From an uncultured Phocaeicola sp. (GTDB taxonomy: Bacteria; Bacteroidota; Bacteroidia; Bacteroidales; Bacteroidaceae), in assembly GCA_944320885.1 (NCBI GenBank), contig CALUJE010000023.1:1-47042 (forward strand): DNA of 47,042 nucleotides. Reading direction: 5' to 3'. How positions within the stretch are numbered: position 1 is the first letter of the stretch; every line of letters begins with the position of its first letter. The notes below the pieces were generated by a model. That model did no database searches. It worked only from the letters and a program-made list of their open reading frames with translations, and was not told the origin of the DNA. Shown one piece after another: positions 8,857 to 18,427 of this stretch. A program made the position numbers and the translations under genes.

Positions 8857-10116
8857 ATGAATACGTATAAAACAGTTTTTCTTGTAACTGCATTTTCCGG
8901 TTTGCTCTTTTCTGGCTGTACGAAGCAAAACGGGATTATGCCTAATGAGGAAACAATATGTCTTTCTGCATCTATAGGTGAATTGTCCTCACGCGCAGAA
9001 AATGAGCAGATACAAAATGGCACATATTATTTCACTTATAATACCAATAGCGGAAAGAAAGTCTGTATCACAAAATTTGAAAGTGGCATAGGTTATCCTT
9101 TGGTGAAAGCCGATGATAATGCAGACGCATATCAGTTTCTGAAATGGAATGATGTTGCCGCCAATGATGCAAAAAAATACGAATTTACTCTTGACAATGT
9201 TGAAAATAATGAAACATGTGGCACCATAAGCTTAAATGATAAAGCGTATCAGGCAGCCCCCATAACTGAAGAAAACTCCTATTTGGACATAGTTTATGGC
9301 AAAACCGTAGTTAATAAAGCTGGTACTAATATTAACATGCAGCTCTCACATAAAATGTCGAAAATATCTTTGGAGATATACGTAAAAAGCAACATTAACT
9401 TAAAAGACAATGATGTTATAATAACTTTAAAGAATGTCATAAATCAACCTGAAAAGTTCGACCGGACCAATGGCACAGTTTCTGTTGCCCAAAATCCAGT
9501 TTGGTCCGCAATCAAATTATTTGAGGGCAGATTACAACAGGACGGTGACAAATATACTATTTCATCATGGATTTTCCCGCCACAACAGTTCAATCAGGAT
9601 AATTGGCCAGAGCTGGAAATAAAAGTCGGTAACACTACATATGCAGGTAAGCTGACACATTATATGATAGATGGAGATGAAAATAGCGGGAAACCTATAG
9701 ATATGTCTGGATTCATAGCCGGCAGACACCTTACGCTACGTGCAAATTTATCCGAGAATGTAGGAGATCTTGAATTGATTTTTATGCCTGTATGGGTAAA
9801 AAAATGGGAAGACGTCGGAACCATAGGCATTATAAGTAAACAAAGAGGAATTTATACAGAGAAAGACTATGAAGCCTTGGTTGGTGCTTACAATGCAGAT
9901 TCTAAAGATGAAGCCGTATTGCTGAAATATGGAACTAAGAATGAGACTGATGACAAATGGCAATTTACACTATACCAGAATGTTGGAAATGAAGGAGAAA
10001 ATTTCATCAAATTCAAGGATGATGATTTTGATATAAATTTTAATGGATATAAAATTTATGGAAAAACAGTCAAAACAGATTTAGTTGATGATACCTCCAA
10101 TACTGACGGTAACTAA
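8857..10116 (+). CDS. Fimbrillin-family lipoprotein, accessory subunit 3, with short C-terminal module
   Basis: A 419-residue precursor with lipobox LLFSGC and an early arginine (GELSSRAE). The fimbrillin core includes NINMQLSHKMSKISLEIYV (core strand with H-K-M-S) and ISSWIFPPQQFN; it closes near WVKKWEDVGTIG. After this comes an extra segment of about 85 residues beginning GIYTEKDYEALVGAYN and reaching NFNGYKIYGK. The same kind of segment appears in the next three genes, where it leads into beta-helix-like repeats; here it stops after the first turn. Likely a tip or adhesive subunit. Confidence 0.65.
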   Translation: MNTYKTVFLVTAFSGLLFSGCTKQNGIMPNEETICLSASIGELSSRAENEQIQNGTYYFTYNTNSGKKVCITKFESGIGYPLVKADDNADAYQFLKWNDVAANDAKKYEFTLDNVENNETCGTISLNDKAYQAAPITEENSYLDIVYGKTVVNKAGTNINMQLSHKMSKISLEIYVKSNINLKDNDVIITLKNVINQPEKFDRTNGTVSVAQNPVWSAIKLFEGRLQQDGDKYTISSWIFPPQQFNQDNWPELEIKVGNTTYAGKLTHYMIDGDENSGKPIDMSGFIAGRHLTLRANLSENVGDLELIFMPVWVKKWEDVGTIGIISKQRGIYTEKDYEALVGAYNADSKDEAVLLKYGTKNETDDKWQFTLYQNVGNEGENFIKFKDDDFDINFNGYKIYGKTVKTDLVDDTSNTDGN

Positions 10117-10134
10117 TTATAAACAGATGTATTT

Positions 10135-11676
10135 ATGAAAAAATCAATGAAATATGGATGGATTCTTTTTCTGGCTACCGTCTTGTTTAGCGGCTGTCAG
10201 AATGCTGACGAATGGTCAGAGGACTCCAATAACAAAAGACTATTGGAATTCGTTGCAGAAATTGAAAATGCCGAGGTTGTACATTCCAGAGCAAACGGTA
10301 ACGATGATTTCGATTCCAAAAAAAGCTTTGAAGCGGGTGATGCCATAGGCTTCTATTCTATACGGGATGAAAAAGGAAACCCAGAAAATGGATATAGCAA
10401 TTTTGAATTAGTATACAACACTACAGGAAACTGTTTCACCAGTGACAAACTGAGCGGTAATTATGCTAATAACTTTGGTAACATTTTTTCATATTACCCA
10501 TATGAAGCAAGCAACAATGATGATATAAACATTTATTCCAATGATAATGAGATTGAGGATCTCCTTATAGCCAATGGTGCTACCATATCAAATGGTAGAA
10601 TTTATTTAACTTTCAGACATGCGCTTTCTATGCTTATCATCATTCCGGGTACGGGGTTTGAAGAAGCAGCTGCGAATGAAACGAATGAAGTTGCTATCGT
10701 TTTAAAATCAGGATATAAGGCATCTGTGAAAAAAAATAACGACAGCTTTAGTTTCAGCCTTCTGAAAGACAATTCGAAAAGCAAGAAAATCATTGCTAAA
10801 AGAAGAGAAAATGTATCATTTACAGAAGGAGAAGACGCCCAAATAATACCGGTATGCTATTCTGCCATTCTCCCCTATGGCGATATTATTGACTATATAG
10901 AAATGAATGATAATTATGGAAAGGTGCAAAAGATACTGCCGGATAACATCAAGACAATGAGTGCAGGCAAACGTTATCCCATAAATATCTATATGGAAGG
11001 TACAACACCTACAATTTGGCCTTACGAGATTCAGAATTGGGGTGATGGAGGAGATATATCTTTAGGTGGTGAATACGGTATAGATACTCCGCAAGAATTT
11101 GAAGAGTGGATTACAGCTTATAACAGCTATACAGCTGAAGAAGTAACAGAAGAAGCAAAAAAGCAACTGATTGAAATATTAAAAGATTTTGGGGAAATGA
11201 AAGAAGGTAAATGGAAATTCCAACTCAATGCTGATATAGACTGTAGCAATCTTTTTGCCGGTAATGCCAACTTGACATATTTGGTAAATTTCCTGGCTTC
11301 CGGCGATACGTTTGATGGAAGGAACCATACACTTCTTAATCTTAAAGTACCATTTGTAGACCTGATAGAAGGAGGAAAGCTAACCAATGTAAATATAAAA
11401 ACGTTCAAGTACCTATCCGACCAAACAAGTCCTATCGGAACATTAGCGCTGAGAATGACCGCAGGAGAATTGACTGATTGCGACATAATAGGAATCCATA
11501 TAGAAACGAAAGGACCCGTAGGGGCACTTGTCGGAGATGCCACCGGAGGAACAATTTCCGGTAATGAAGTAAGTGGTCTGCTGATAGGTATCAGCTCATC
11601 AGTAGATGGACTTACAGGACAAAGAACTGATAATGTAACTTGCACGAATAATAAATATTCTGCAATTATCTTCTGA
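10135..11676 (+). CDS. Fimbrillin-family lipoprotein with short beta-helix-like C-terminus
   Basis: A 513-residue precursor, lipobox VLFSGC. The fimbrillin part (about residues 20-310) contains FFSYYPYEASN, LTFRHALSMLIIIPG and the closing strand WPYEIQNWGDGG. Then follow GIDTPQEFEEWITAYNS, KWKFQLNADIDCSNL and FDGRNHTLLNL, a cap-like module, and a few parallel-beta turns with glycine-rich motifs (GPVGALVGDATGGTISGNEV) of the GLUG type. Such proteins are candidates for the fibre tip, with the helix as ligand-binding arm. The ligand cannot be predicted from the sequence. Confidence 0.65.
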   Translation: MKKSMKYGWILFLATVLFSGCQNADEWSEDSNNKRLLEFVAEIENAEVVHSRANGNDDFDSKKSFEAGDAIGFYSIRDEKGNPENGYSNFELVYNTTGNCFTSDKLSGNYANNFGNIFSYYPYEASNNDDINIYSNDNEIEDLLIANGATISNGRIYLTFRHALSMLIIIPGTGFEEAAANETNEVAIVLKSGYKASVKKNNDSFSFSLLKDNSKSKKIIAKRRENVSFTEGEDAQIIPVCYSAILPYGDIIDYIEMNDNYGKVQKILPDNIKTMSAGKRYPINIYMEGTTPTIWPYEIQNWGDGGDISLGGEYGIDTPQEFEEWITAYNSYTAEEVTEEAKKQLIEILKDFGEMKEGKWKFQLNADIDCSNLFAGNANLTYLVNFLASGDTFDGRNHTLLNLKVPFVDLIEGGKLTNVNIKTFKYLSDQTSPIGTLALRMTAGELTDCDIIGIHIETKGPVGALVGDATGGTISGNEVSGLLIGISSSVDGLTGQRTDNVTCTNNKYSAIIF

Positions 11677-11701
11677 ACAAAAGATTAAAAAATACTATGT
11701 T

Positions 11702-13873
11702 ATGAAAAAGAGTAAATGGCTTTCATTAGTATTGTTGGTTACATTAATATATGGATGTACCAATGATTTTATGACCGAGGAACAAAGTCGTGACCGTAAT
11801 GGGAAAGCTTTACCCATAGAGTTTGTGATGAATGTTTCTGATATGATAGATTCAGCCAATACACCTGACAGCAAGGTAAAAAAAGAAGGCTTTGAATTTG
11901 AAGAAGGCGATATCATCCATATTAATGCCGTCTTTACGCTGCTGGATAAAACGACTGTAACAAAATATGATTGTCTCGAGCTGAAAGACGGCAAATGGAT
12001 ATCCAGAGAAGAAGACAGTGATAATGGAGAACCCATGTCCTGGCCTTGGGATGCTGATTTTGCAACTTTTGAAGCATATTACATATCTCACTCTTCCGGT
12101 ATTTTGGAAGCAGAGATCAAGCGTCTGCTTGATGAACTCCGTAATGAAGCCGATCCTGTATATGCAAAGATAGAGAATGTAAATTATGGTGCAGCAGTAG
12201 AACTTGATTTTAAACATCTCTGTGCAAAGTTGACAATCAATGGATTGAAAGAAGGCCAAAAAGAGTTCTGGTTGCAAAAGGACAACTTAAAGGATGCCTT
12301 TTCACTACAAAGAAATAAAGAAGCAGAAAATGGTTCTGAATCCCTAAAATTCGATTTTATTACTGCAGGAGACGATTTGCTTAAAGGTCAGGAGAATCGT
12401 GTCATAGGAACAAGTGATGAAAAAGGAAGTGTAACATTTTATCTTGCTCCTGGCGACTATAGTAACATGAAAATCACTTATCCTTACGGATTGCCATACC
12501 TGATATTTACAGATGTTGAAGGATTAGCAAATCTGGAAAGCAATAAAGCATATACTCTGACTATAGGAGCAGGCTCAGGAAATGTGGAAGAAGCTGATGA
12601 GGGAGACGGCTGGACAGATCCGGATGGTCCGGATATCAAGCTTACGGAAATTGAAATTAACGCGTTACTGAAGGCTATTCATGATGGAAATGAATATGTT
12701 ACCGAAAACGGTACGATTATACTCGCAAAAGATGGAGATGGAACAGTATTGCTAAAAGATGTAGACTTTCAAAATAACAGTTTCAAAGCCCAATCTCTTC
12801 CCAACGGTACTGTTTTTGATGGAAAGTATCATTACATTAAGAATATCAAAAATTCTTCACTTTTTACAGAAGTAAATGGTGTAGTCCGTAATTTAGGACT
12901 ATATTGTGCAGAAATTAGTGATGATAAAGATTCTTCGGCAGGTATTCTGGCACCAATATCAAACAGTTCAGCAGAAATAAGCAATTTACATCTGATAAAC
13001 ATATCCATTATAAAGAAACCTGCTACTATTCATGAAATATGTGATGTTGGCAGTTTGTTGGGTACTAACAACGGCAAAATTCAGAATGTAAAATTTGGAG
13101 GAAAAATAACAGTTGAAGTAACTTCAGAAAATGCTCCCGCACGAATCCACATAGGTGGCCTTATTGGTCAATCTTCAGGCCATGTATCCAACATATCATT
13201 GTTAAGTGATTATAATAATGATTTAAGTATAGATGTTATTTGTGACTGCAGAGTTGTTGATTTTGATAAAATCACAAGTGGCGACCGCTATGTTGGAGGA
13301 TTGATAGGACTTTCTACCGGAAGAACTGAAAACTGCATGATTAAAGCCAGAGTTACATCTGCCAATACCCAGGGAATACTGATGTATACCGGTGGACTCA
13401 TCGGTATGATTAGAGGTACTACAGACGGCAAATCAGATGTATCATTATCCAATTCCGTAGTTTCCTGTGACGTTACCGGAGGGCTGGCTTTCCCCATCAA
13501 CGAAACTACTAATGGCGAAGGACGTTCTTACACGGGAGGATTGGTTGGATATGTTTATAGTGCAACCTCAATAACATCTTCTAAATCCATGGGCAAGGTA
13601 AATGGTCATGACTACAAAGACGGTTTCAAACCGTATGATAATGCCTTTTATGCCTTAGGAGGAGTTTTCGGACAAATATATAATGTAAAAACTGTTCAGG
13701 ATGTAGATGCCAGAGCAGATATTATTACCGACTTGCCTTATGATAAGAACTCCAGATACTATAAAGGAAAATTTGCCGGACGCTCCGATAAAGACTACAT
13801 GCCTGGCAACAGTTGTCATAACACGGGAGCCAACAAGGAAATAGACGAAATAGGTAATATTAGTTATGAGTAA
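11702..13873 (+). CDS. Large fimbrillin-like lipoprotein with GLUG-type beta-helix
   Basis: At 723 residues this is the longest fimbrial subunit here. It has a lipobox (LIYGC), a fimbrillin-like N-terminal half (about 25-300, with ELDFKHLCAKLTINGLKEG as the core strand), then the cap-like module (LKAIHDGNEYVTENG to VFDGKYHYIKNI) and several glycine-rich turns: HIGGLIGQSSGHVSNI, YVGGLIGLSTGRTENC, YTGGLIGMIRGTT, YTGGLVGYVYSAT and ALGGVFGQIYN. These are GLUG-like motifs, which in other surface proteins form right-handed beta-helices. The protein is probably a long adhesive tip. No catalytic motif is visible. The N-terminal half matches the family less clearly than its neighbours. Confidence 0.6.
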   Translation: MKKSKWLSLVLLVTLIYGCTNDFMTEEQSRDRNGKALPIEFVMNVSDMIDSANTPDSKVKKEGFEFEEGDIIHINAVFTLLDKTTVTKYDCLELKDGKWISREEDSDNGEPMSWPWDADFATFEAYYISHSSGILEAEIKRLLDELRNEADPVYAKIENVNYGAAVELDFKHLCAKLTINGLKEGQKEFWLQKDNLKDAFSLQRNKEAENGSESLKFDFITAGDDLLKGQENRVIGTSDEKGSVTFYLAPGDYSNMKITYPYGLPYLIFTDVEGLANLESNKAYTLTIGAGSGNVEEADEGDGWTDPDGPDIKLTEIEINALLKAIHDGNEYVTENGTIILAKDGDGTVLLKDVDFQNNSFKAQSLPNGTVFDGKYHYIKNIKNSSLFTEVNGVVRNLGLYCAEISDDKDSSAGILAPISNSSAEISNLHLINISIIKKPATIHEICDVGSLLGTNNGKIQNVKFGGKITVEVTSENAPARIHIGGLIGQSSGHVSNISLLSDYNNDLSIDVICDCRVVDFDKITSGDRYVGGLIGLSTGRTENCMIKARVTSANTQGILMYTGGLIGMIRGTTDGKSDVSLSNSVVSCDVTGGLAFPINETTNGEGRSYTGGLVGYVYSATSITSSKSMGKVNGHDYKDGFKPYDNAFYALGGVFGQIYNVKTVQDVDARADIITDLPYDKNSRYYKGKFAGRSDKDYMPGNSCHNTGANKEIDEIGNISYE

Positions 13874-13885
13874 AATTCGCAAACA

Positions 13886-15232
13886 ATGAGAAGAATTACT
13901 GAATATTGTATGATATATATCTTGTTCGCAGGATGGCTTTCATCCTGTAACAAGATGGATATGGACGGAGATTCACAAAATGGGAACGAGGTCCTTTTCC
14001 AAGGAATGGTAAGTGTCGGTGATTTGGTGTCACGCAGTAGCAGTGAGCCAGATTATGATAACGATTATGTATTGATAAACAGTTCTACAGACGCTAAATT
14101 TGGTGATATAAAAATATGTAAATCTGTAGATAACTACAATGATGTCTTTTCTGATTATGTAGCAGACGATGGTGTACAAGGACGCTTGGCCAATAAAGGA
14201 GGCTCCCCGTTGAAATGGACAAATCAGGACAGTGAGCATACTTTTTATGCATGGACATACCCAAGTGTTACCGCTGAAAACACTTTTAAGGGCGGCGTAC
14301 AAATGGATGCAGCCAATCCTACCCGTGGAACCGTAACTTTCGGAACAAAGGGAGATACGGGTTTGGAAACCTTTATCGTAGCCAAAGAAGGTCCTGTGCA
14401 ATTTTCCAAGCAAGGTTCTTATGTAAAATTATTGTTTCACAGACCGATAGCCAAAATACTTTTGGAAAGTGTGACACACATTGATACAGACAAAAACGAG
14501 ACTCAAGTTGATGAATGTATAATTACATTCCCTAATCTGTATAAATCTGCCGAATTTGATGTGAAGAAAAATACAGGTACAGGTGAAGACATATGGACAA
14601 CTTCATACCCATCGAATACAGATACCAATCTGGGCATTGCATGGAATTGGAGTAAAATTGAGAAGGACAATGATGGCAGTATAATAAATGATGATCAGTC
14701 AGTATTATACGTATTACCTTTCGAGTTTGGCACTCAGGAAGATGTAGACAGTCAGCCCGACCATACACAATTAGGATACTTCACAGTAGAAGCTACCATT
14801 GACAACGTGAAAAAACTTTATTTCGGATCTTTGGCAGGTCTTAAAGACATACAAGAACTTAAGGCCGGGCAGTATATGAAACTGCAGATTGGCATTCAGG
14901 ATGGAGGCGGTATAGGATTAGGCTGTAAGATTGTGGACTGGAGTACTGAAAACGAACAGTATGTCTCTCACCATAGAGCCGGTATATATACGCAAGAAGA
15001 CGCAGAAACCTTGCTGGATATATTGCAAGGCAATCCGGTCGATACAGATGCACTTGATTTATATTGCAAAGACGGAGGTAAAACAATTTATCTTTATACG
15101 TCTATAGATTGGAGTAAACTAACGGAAAATCTGACTATTCCTGATGGTTATACTCTAGACGGACAGGGATATTCCATCAAATTGGGTAATGAAGGTTCAC
15201 TCTCTGGAAATTATATAAATATAAAAAACTAA
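13886..15232 (+). CDS. Fimbrillin-family lipoprotein, last gene of the operon, with short C-terminal module
   Basis: A 448-residue precursor with lipobox WLSSC and an early arginine (DLVSRSSS). The core carries FYAWTYPS, VKLLFHRPIAKILLESV (core strand) and the final strand GLGCKIVDWSTENEQYV. It then adds HRAGIYTQEDAETLLDILQG, IDWSKLTENLTIPDGYTLDG and stops at YINIKN, so only the first beta-helix turn is present. The stop is followed by a strong terminator, marking the end of the operon. Confidence 0.65.
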   Translation: MRRITEYCMIYILFAGWLSSCNKMDMDGDSQNGNEVLFQGMVSVGDLVSRSSSEPDYDNDYVLINSSTDAKFGDIKICKSVDNYNDVFSDYVADDGVQGRLANKGGSPLKWTNQDSEHTFYAWTYPSVTAENTFKGGVQMDAANPTRGTVTFGTKGDTGLETFIVAKEGPVQFSKQGSYVKLLFHRPIAKILLESVTHIDTDKNETQVDECIITFPNLYKSAEFDVKKNTGTGEDIWTTSYPSNTDTNLGIAWNWSKIEKDNDGSIINDDQSVLYVLPFEFGTQEDVDSQPDHTQLGYFTVEATIDNVKKLYFGSLAGLKDIQELKAGQYMKLQIGIQDGGGIGLGCKIVDWSTENEQYVSHHRAGIYTQEDAETLLDILQGNPVDTDALDLYCKDGGKTIYLYTSIDWSKLTENLTIPDGYTLDGQGYSIKLGNEGSLSGNYINIKN

Positions 15233-15279
15233 TTCGACTTGTACATAGATAAGTAAGCTACAAGTATCAGTTACATAAC

Positions 15280-15330
15280 AATAGCGACTGTCACTATATC
15301 CCAATAGCTGCAGTCGCTATTATTTTATTG
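15280..15330 (+). terminator. Rho-independent terminator of the fimbrial operon
   Basis: AATAGCGACTG (15280-15290) pairs perfectly with CAGTCGCTATT (15311-15321), an 11-base stem around a 20-base loop, followed by ATTTTATTG. It lies 47 bases behind the last fimbrial stop codon. Confidence 0.8.
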
Positions 15331-15551
15331 TATTCACAGGTTGCCAAATTCCACTTTTCCACCTGAAATCTCACTCTGTATTCACACCTTCATGACTCCA
15401 CCATACATCCGGATATCTTCTGACTCTTAGTCTTACACGTATCGTAAATCATATCAGCTTACCGCTCTCTCCTTTTGACCGTAATTCTGTTTATCCCCGC
15501 CATTTTGTAACTCAAAACGCCCGTTTAACTTTCAGATACAAAATTTAGCTT

Positions 15552-15574
15552 TATTTTTGAAAGCTAGCTTTCAA
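15552..15574 (+). promoter_or_regulatory. -7 box overlapped by an 18-base palindrome, upstream of the VapE gene
   Basis: TATTTTTG (15552-15559) fits the Bacteroidetes -7 box. The perfect palindrome TTGAAAGCTAGCTTTCAA (15557-15574) overlaps its 3' end and would cover the transcription start. No good TTTG box lies 19-21 bases upstream, so the promoter is weak or needs help. The arrangement suits a repressor operator. Confidence 0.4.
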
Positions 15575-15669
15575 GTTTGCACAGTGCGGCCATCCCGGTT
15601 TCAAGTTCTTGGAATTTACAAAAAAACGGTTTACATTCGTGACATGAATTTACTTAACAGTCAAATACT

Positions 15670-17766
15670 ATGGTTAAAAACAAAGTAACTGAAAGAGAGG
15701 GAAATTTCATAACCATACTCTCAAACAAATGGGACAAAAATCCCGCAGTAATACCATTCGGTAAAGTATATGAACTCATCACTTCCGACAAGTTCCGGGA
15801 GATGACCGAAAAGTACCGCTTCAACCTTGAAAACGGATTCCAGAACGATGCCCGCAAAATCAAGGACTACTCGTCCGCCATCATTCCGAGCACACTGTGC
15901 AAAGACGGCCACCAGCGCAACAACGTAACCGCCTATACCGGTATCCTGATGGCCGACGTAGACGATGTTCCGTCCGAACAGCTGGACGGAATGCTGCAGA
16001 AGCTCCGTGCCGACAGCCATGTGCTGCTCTGCCATACCACCATTTCACGCGGCCTGCGCATCTTCTTCCGCAGCACCAACCGTGACATCAGCCTGCACAA
16101 AAAAGCCTTCGAACAGGGAAACCTCTATTTTGCGGAACTGCTCGGCGTACCTACCGACATGAAATGCAGCAATCCCACGCGTCTGGCCTACCTGTGTCAC
16201 GACCCCGAAGCCTGGTACAACCCCGATGCCGAACCCTTCGAATTCAAGGCACCGGCAAAGGAGGCCAAAAAAGGACGTCCCCGCAAGTTCTCGGCCGAGA
16301 AAGCCTTCCGTGCAACCGAAGCCCGTCTGGCCCAAGGTGAGCTGCGATACGAACCGGGCCACTACAACGAATACGTCTCACAGCTCCTCTACCGCCTGAA
16401 CCGCTACGGAGTGACCGAAGAAGAAGCACTCCGCCTCGTAACCGACAGGTTTACCGATTATGACAGCAACCAGCTCGCCAGCATCGTCCGCTCGGTATAT
16501 GCCCACACCGAAGAGTTCGGCACCGAAACACTCTCCGACGGCCCGCATGCCGACCGCCATCTGCAATGCAGCATCCAGCAGATGAAAGACTTTGTCAACT
16601 CCACCTACGAGATGCGCTACAACATTGTGAAGCAACGGCTCGAATACCGCCCGGCCAACGAAGACACCTCCTTTCTGCCCGTCGACGACAATACGGCCAA
16701 CACCCTGTGGATACGCTTCCTCGAATCAGGACACTACTGCTCGTTCACCCGCCTTCAGGCCCTTATCCGATCAGAGTTCGTACCCCTCTACAACCCCTTC
16801 CTCGAATACTTTGACCGCCTTGCCCCGTGGGACGGCACCGACTACATCCATAACGTGAGCAACTCCATCAATGCCGAAGACCAGGCACTGTTCAACCGCC
16901 TGTTCAAGAAATGGTTTGTCAGCATGGTAGCCAGCATTCTCAATCCCCGGTTCGTGAATCACAACATTCTCACCTTCATCGGGCGCCAGCGCATCTATAA
17001 GACCACGTTCTTCAGCAACCTCCTTCCGCCCGAGCTGAGCAGTTACTTCATGCTGAAGGTCGACAGCAGCCACATCAGCAAGGACGACCTCCTCTCCATC
17101 GGCGAGATGGCACTGATCTGCATCGAAGAGACCGACACAATGAGCCCCGCCGAGCTGAACCGGCTGAAAGCCCTCACCTCCGCTCCCGACATCAAGGAAC
17201 GCCTGCCCTACGCGCGCTACAAGACCGAGATACCTCATCAGGCCTCGTTCTGTGCAACCGGCAACAACCGTCACTTCCTCACCGACGATACCGGCAACCG
17301 CCGCTGGATACCCTTTTTCATCCACAGCATCCCGGCCCCGTTTGAGCACCCCCTTCCCCACGAAGGGATGTACGCGCAGGCCCTCCACCTTATCCGCACC
17401 GGTTACAGGCACGTTCTCGACGACGAAGAAAACAACCTCCTCGAAAAGCACAACCGTGACTTCGAAGCCCCCAATCTCGAAATGGAGTTCGTGAACATGT
17501 TCTTCCGCAAGCCACACTACGGCGAGCTCTGCGAATTCGTGTCTACCGCCTCCATTCTGAAGGAGATACACCTGCATTACCGTCAGCGCCTCAGTCCCGC
17601 CCGCATCTGTCACGCCATGGAGCGCATGGGCTTCCACTACACCCGCAACGGCAATCAGCGCGGCTTCCAGGCAGTACGCATCAGCATCGAAGAGCACAAG
17701 AAAATAAAATATACTGACACTCCGGATATCTTCGACCAAAGCGCGGAAAAACCCGCCCCGGAGTGA
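15670..17766 (+). CDS. BT4734-type N-terminal domain plus VapE-family ATPase
   Basis: A 698-residue protein of the 'virulence-associated protein E' type. The N-terminal part (about residues 30-190) has TGILMADVDDVPSEQL and HVLLCHTTISRGLRIFFRS, a primase-polymerase-like BT4734/VirE_N region; the middle is helical (AEKAFRATEARL to YAHTEEF). The C-terminal part (about 390-620) is VapE-like with a degenerate Walker A (FIGRQRIYKTTFFSNLL, about 434-450), acidic IEETDTM, and the CATGNNRHFLTDDTGNRRW block of superfamily 3-like helicases. Such proteins belong to phage or satellite replication modules, and this one heads a cassette common next to Bacteroides capsule loci. Codons are much GC-richer than in the fimbrial genes, which hints at a separate origin. 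The biological role is unknown. Confidence 0.75.
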   Translation: MVKNKVTEREGNFITILSNKWDKNPAVIPFGKVYELITSDKFREMTEKYRFNLENGFQNDARKIKDYSSAIIPSTLCKDGHQRNNVTAYTGILMADVDDVPSEQLDGMLQKLRADSHVLLCHTTISRGLRIFFRSTNRDISLHKKAFEQGNLYFAELLGVPTDMKCSNPTRLAYLCHDPEAWYNPDAEPFEFKAPAKEAKKGRPRKFSAEKAFRATEARLAQGELRYEPGHYNEYVSQLLYRLNRYGVTEEEALRLVTDRFTDYDSNQLASIVRSVYAHTEEFGTETLSDGPHADRHLQCSIQQMKDFVNSTYEMRYNIVKQRLEYRPANEDTSFLPVDDNTANTLWIRFLESGHYCSFTRLQALIRSEFVPLYNPFLEYFDRLAPWDGTDYIHNVSNSINAEDQALFNRLFKKWFVSMVASILNPRFVNHNILTFIGRQRIYKTTFFSNLLPPELSSYFMLKVDSSHISKDDLLSIGEMALICIEETDTMSPAELNRLKALTSAPDIKERLPYARYKTEIPHQASFCATGNNRHFLTDDTGNRRWIPFFIHSIPAPFEHPLPHEGMYAQALHLIRTGYRHVLDDEENNLLEKHNRDFEAPNLEMEFVNMFFRKPHYGELCEFVSTASILKEIHLHYRQRLSPARICHAMERMGFHYTRNGNQRGFQAVRISIEEHKKIKYTDTPDIFDQSAEKPAPE

Positions 17767-18091
17767 TATTCATAAATATGCACCGTTTATGATTTTTCTG
17801 CCAGCCACGCCAGCTTGTTCTGTACTTTTATATTTTCAAAAAATAAAATATGTTAATGCAATTTTTTCATTTTTTATTTTATCACACAGATACAAAGTCT
17901 GGAAAAATACTGGCACAGCTGGCAGAAACCCAGAAACAAGAGAAAGAGAGTATCGGTAACGTTCTGATTTACAGATTACCGTCAAAAATCAGGGCTGTCG
18001 TTTTGAATAAACTAAAATAAGTGAAAGAGTGTATTTTTATATTACAGTATTCAATCTGGCAGCCTTGATTTTTTATCCGAAGCCGCTCTGT
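17767..18091. other. Non-coding stretch with long inverted repeat around an AT-rich core
   Basis: About 325 bases with no open frame that I trust. Arms at 17795-17813 and 17910-17928 are inverted copies of TTTCTGCCAGCnnnGCCAG (16 of 19 bases match). Between them are about 95 bases of nearly pure A/T. The layout could be a large hairpin, a termination region shared by the two convergent genes, or an origin-like element for the VapE protein. Confidence 0.45.
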
Positions 18092-18319
18092 TTACGGTTC
18101 GCCCAGATAATAGACAATCGCCCTTACCTCTCTCGCTGAAAAATATCTACAATTCCGGTTATATGCCTCGTTCTGTATTTCCTCCATAAGCGGTTTGCAC
18201 CGGTCCATCCACCGTTTCAGTTTCCGTCCGGCCGTTTTCCGGTTAAGGGTCGGGAAGAAAAGTTGCGCCAGTTCACCTTTTTCATAACATCTCACTTTAA
18301 AGTCCGCATCTTGTATCAT
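18092..18319 (-). CDS. DUF4248 family small protein
   Basis: A 75-residue basic protein with FKVRCYEKGELAQLFFP, GRKLKRWMDRC and FSAREVRAIVYYLGEP. These features are those of DUF4248, a short Bacteroidales family regularly found divergently beside an HU-like gene and near VapE genes. The pattern (a helix reading ELAQLFFP, then RKLKRW and a terminal helix) suggests a DNA-binding helix-turn-helix, possibly the regulator of this cassette. This is inference; no function has been shown that I know of. Confidence 0.7.
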   Translation of the reverse strand: MIQDADFKVRCYEKGELAQLFFPTLNRKTAGRKLKRWMDRCKPLMEEIQNEAYNRNCRYFSAREVRAIVYYLGEP

Positions 18320-18384
18320 AACTGTAAAACATTGATTAACAGCTATAAATTTACTGATTTTTTATCAGATAAACAAACTTTGGA

Positions 18385-18410
18385 GTCACTATTCGTCACT
18401 GTTCGTCACG
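18385..18410 (+). promoter_or_regulatory. Three direct repeats at 10-base spacing upstream of the HU-like gene
   Basis: GTCACT, GTCACT and GTCACG begin at 18385, 18395 and 18405, and ATTC or GTTC separates them. One repeat per DNA turn places them on the same helix face, directly upstream of the -7 box at 18428. They occupy the -35/-50 region and could bind an activator or repressor such as the divergently encoded DUF4248 protein. Confidence 0.45.
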
Positions 18411-18427
18411 CATTTTTACACGCATGC

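Larger units (their letters stand above)
15233..15669. other. Intergenic region between fimbrial operon and VapE cassette
   Basis: It holds the fimbrial terminator (15280-15330), then about 220 bases in which I see no gene, and near its right end a -7-like box overlapping an 18-base perfect palindrome (15552-15574). Confidence 0.6.

Noticed and set aside
16771..17739. Open frame of 322 codons on the minus strand
   Set aside because: It is fully antisense to the VapE-type gene, has no family features, and results from the GC-rich codon pattern of the real gene.
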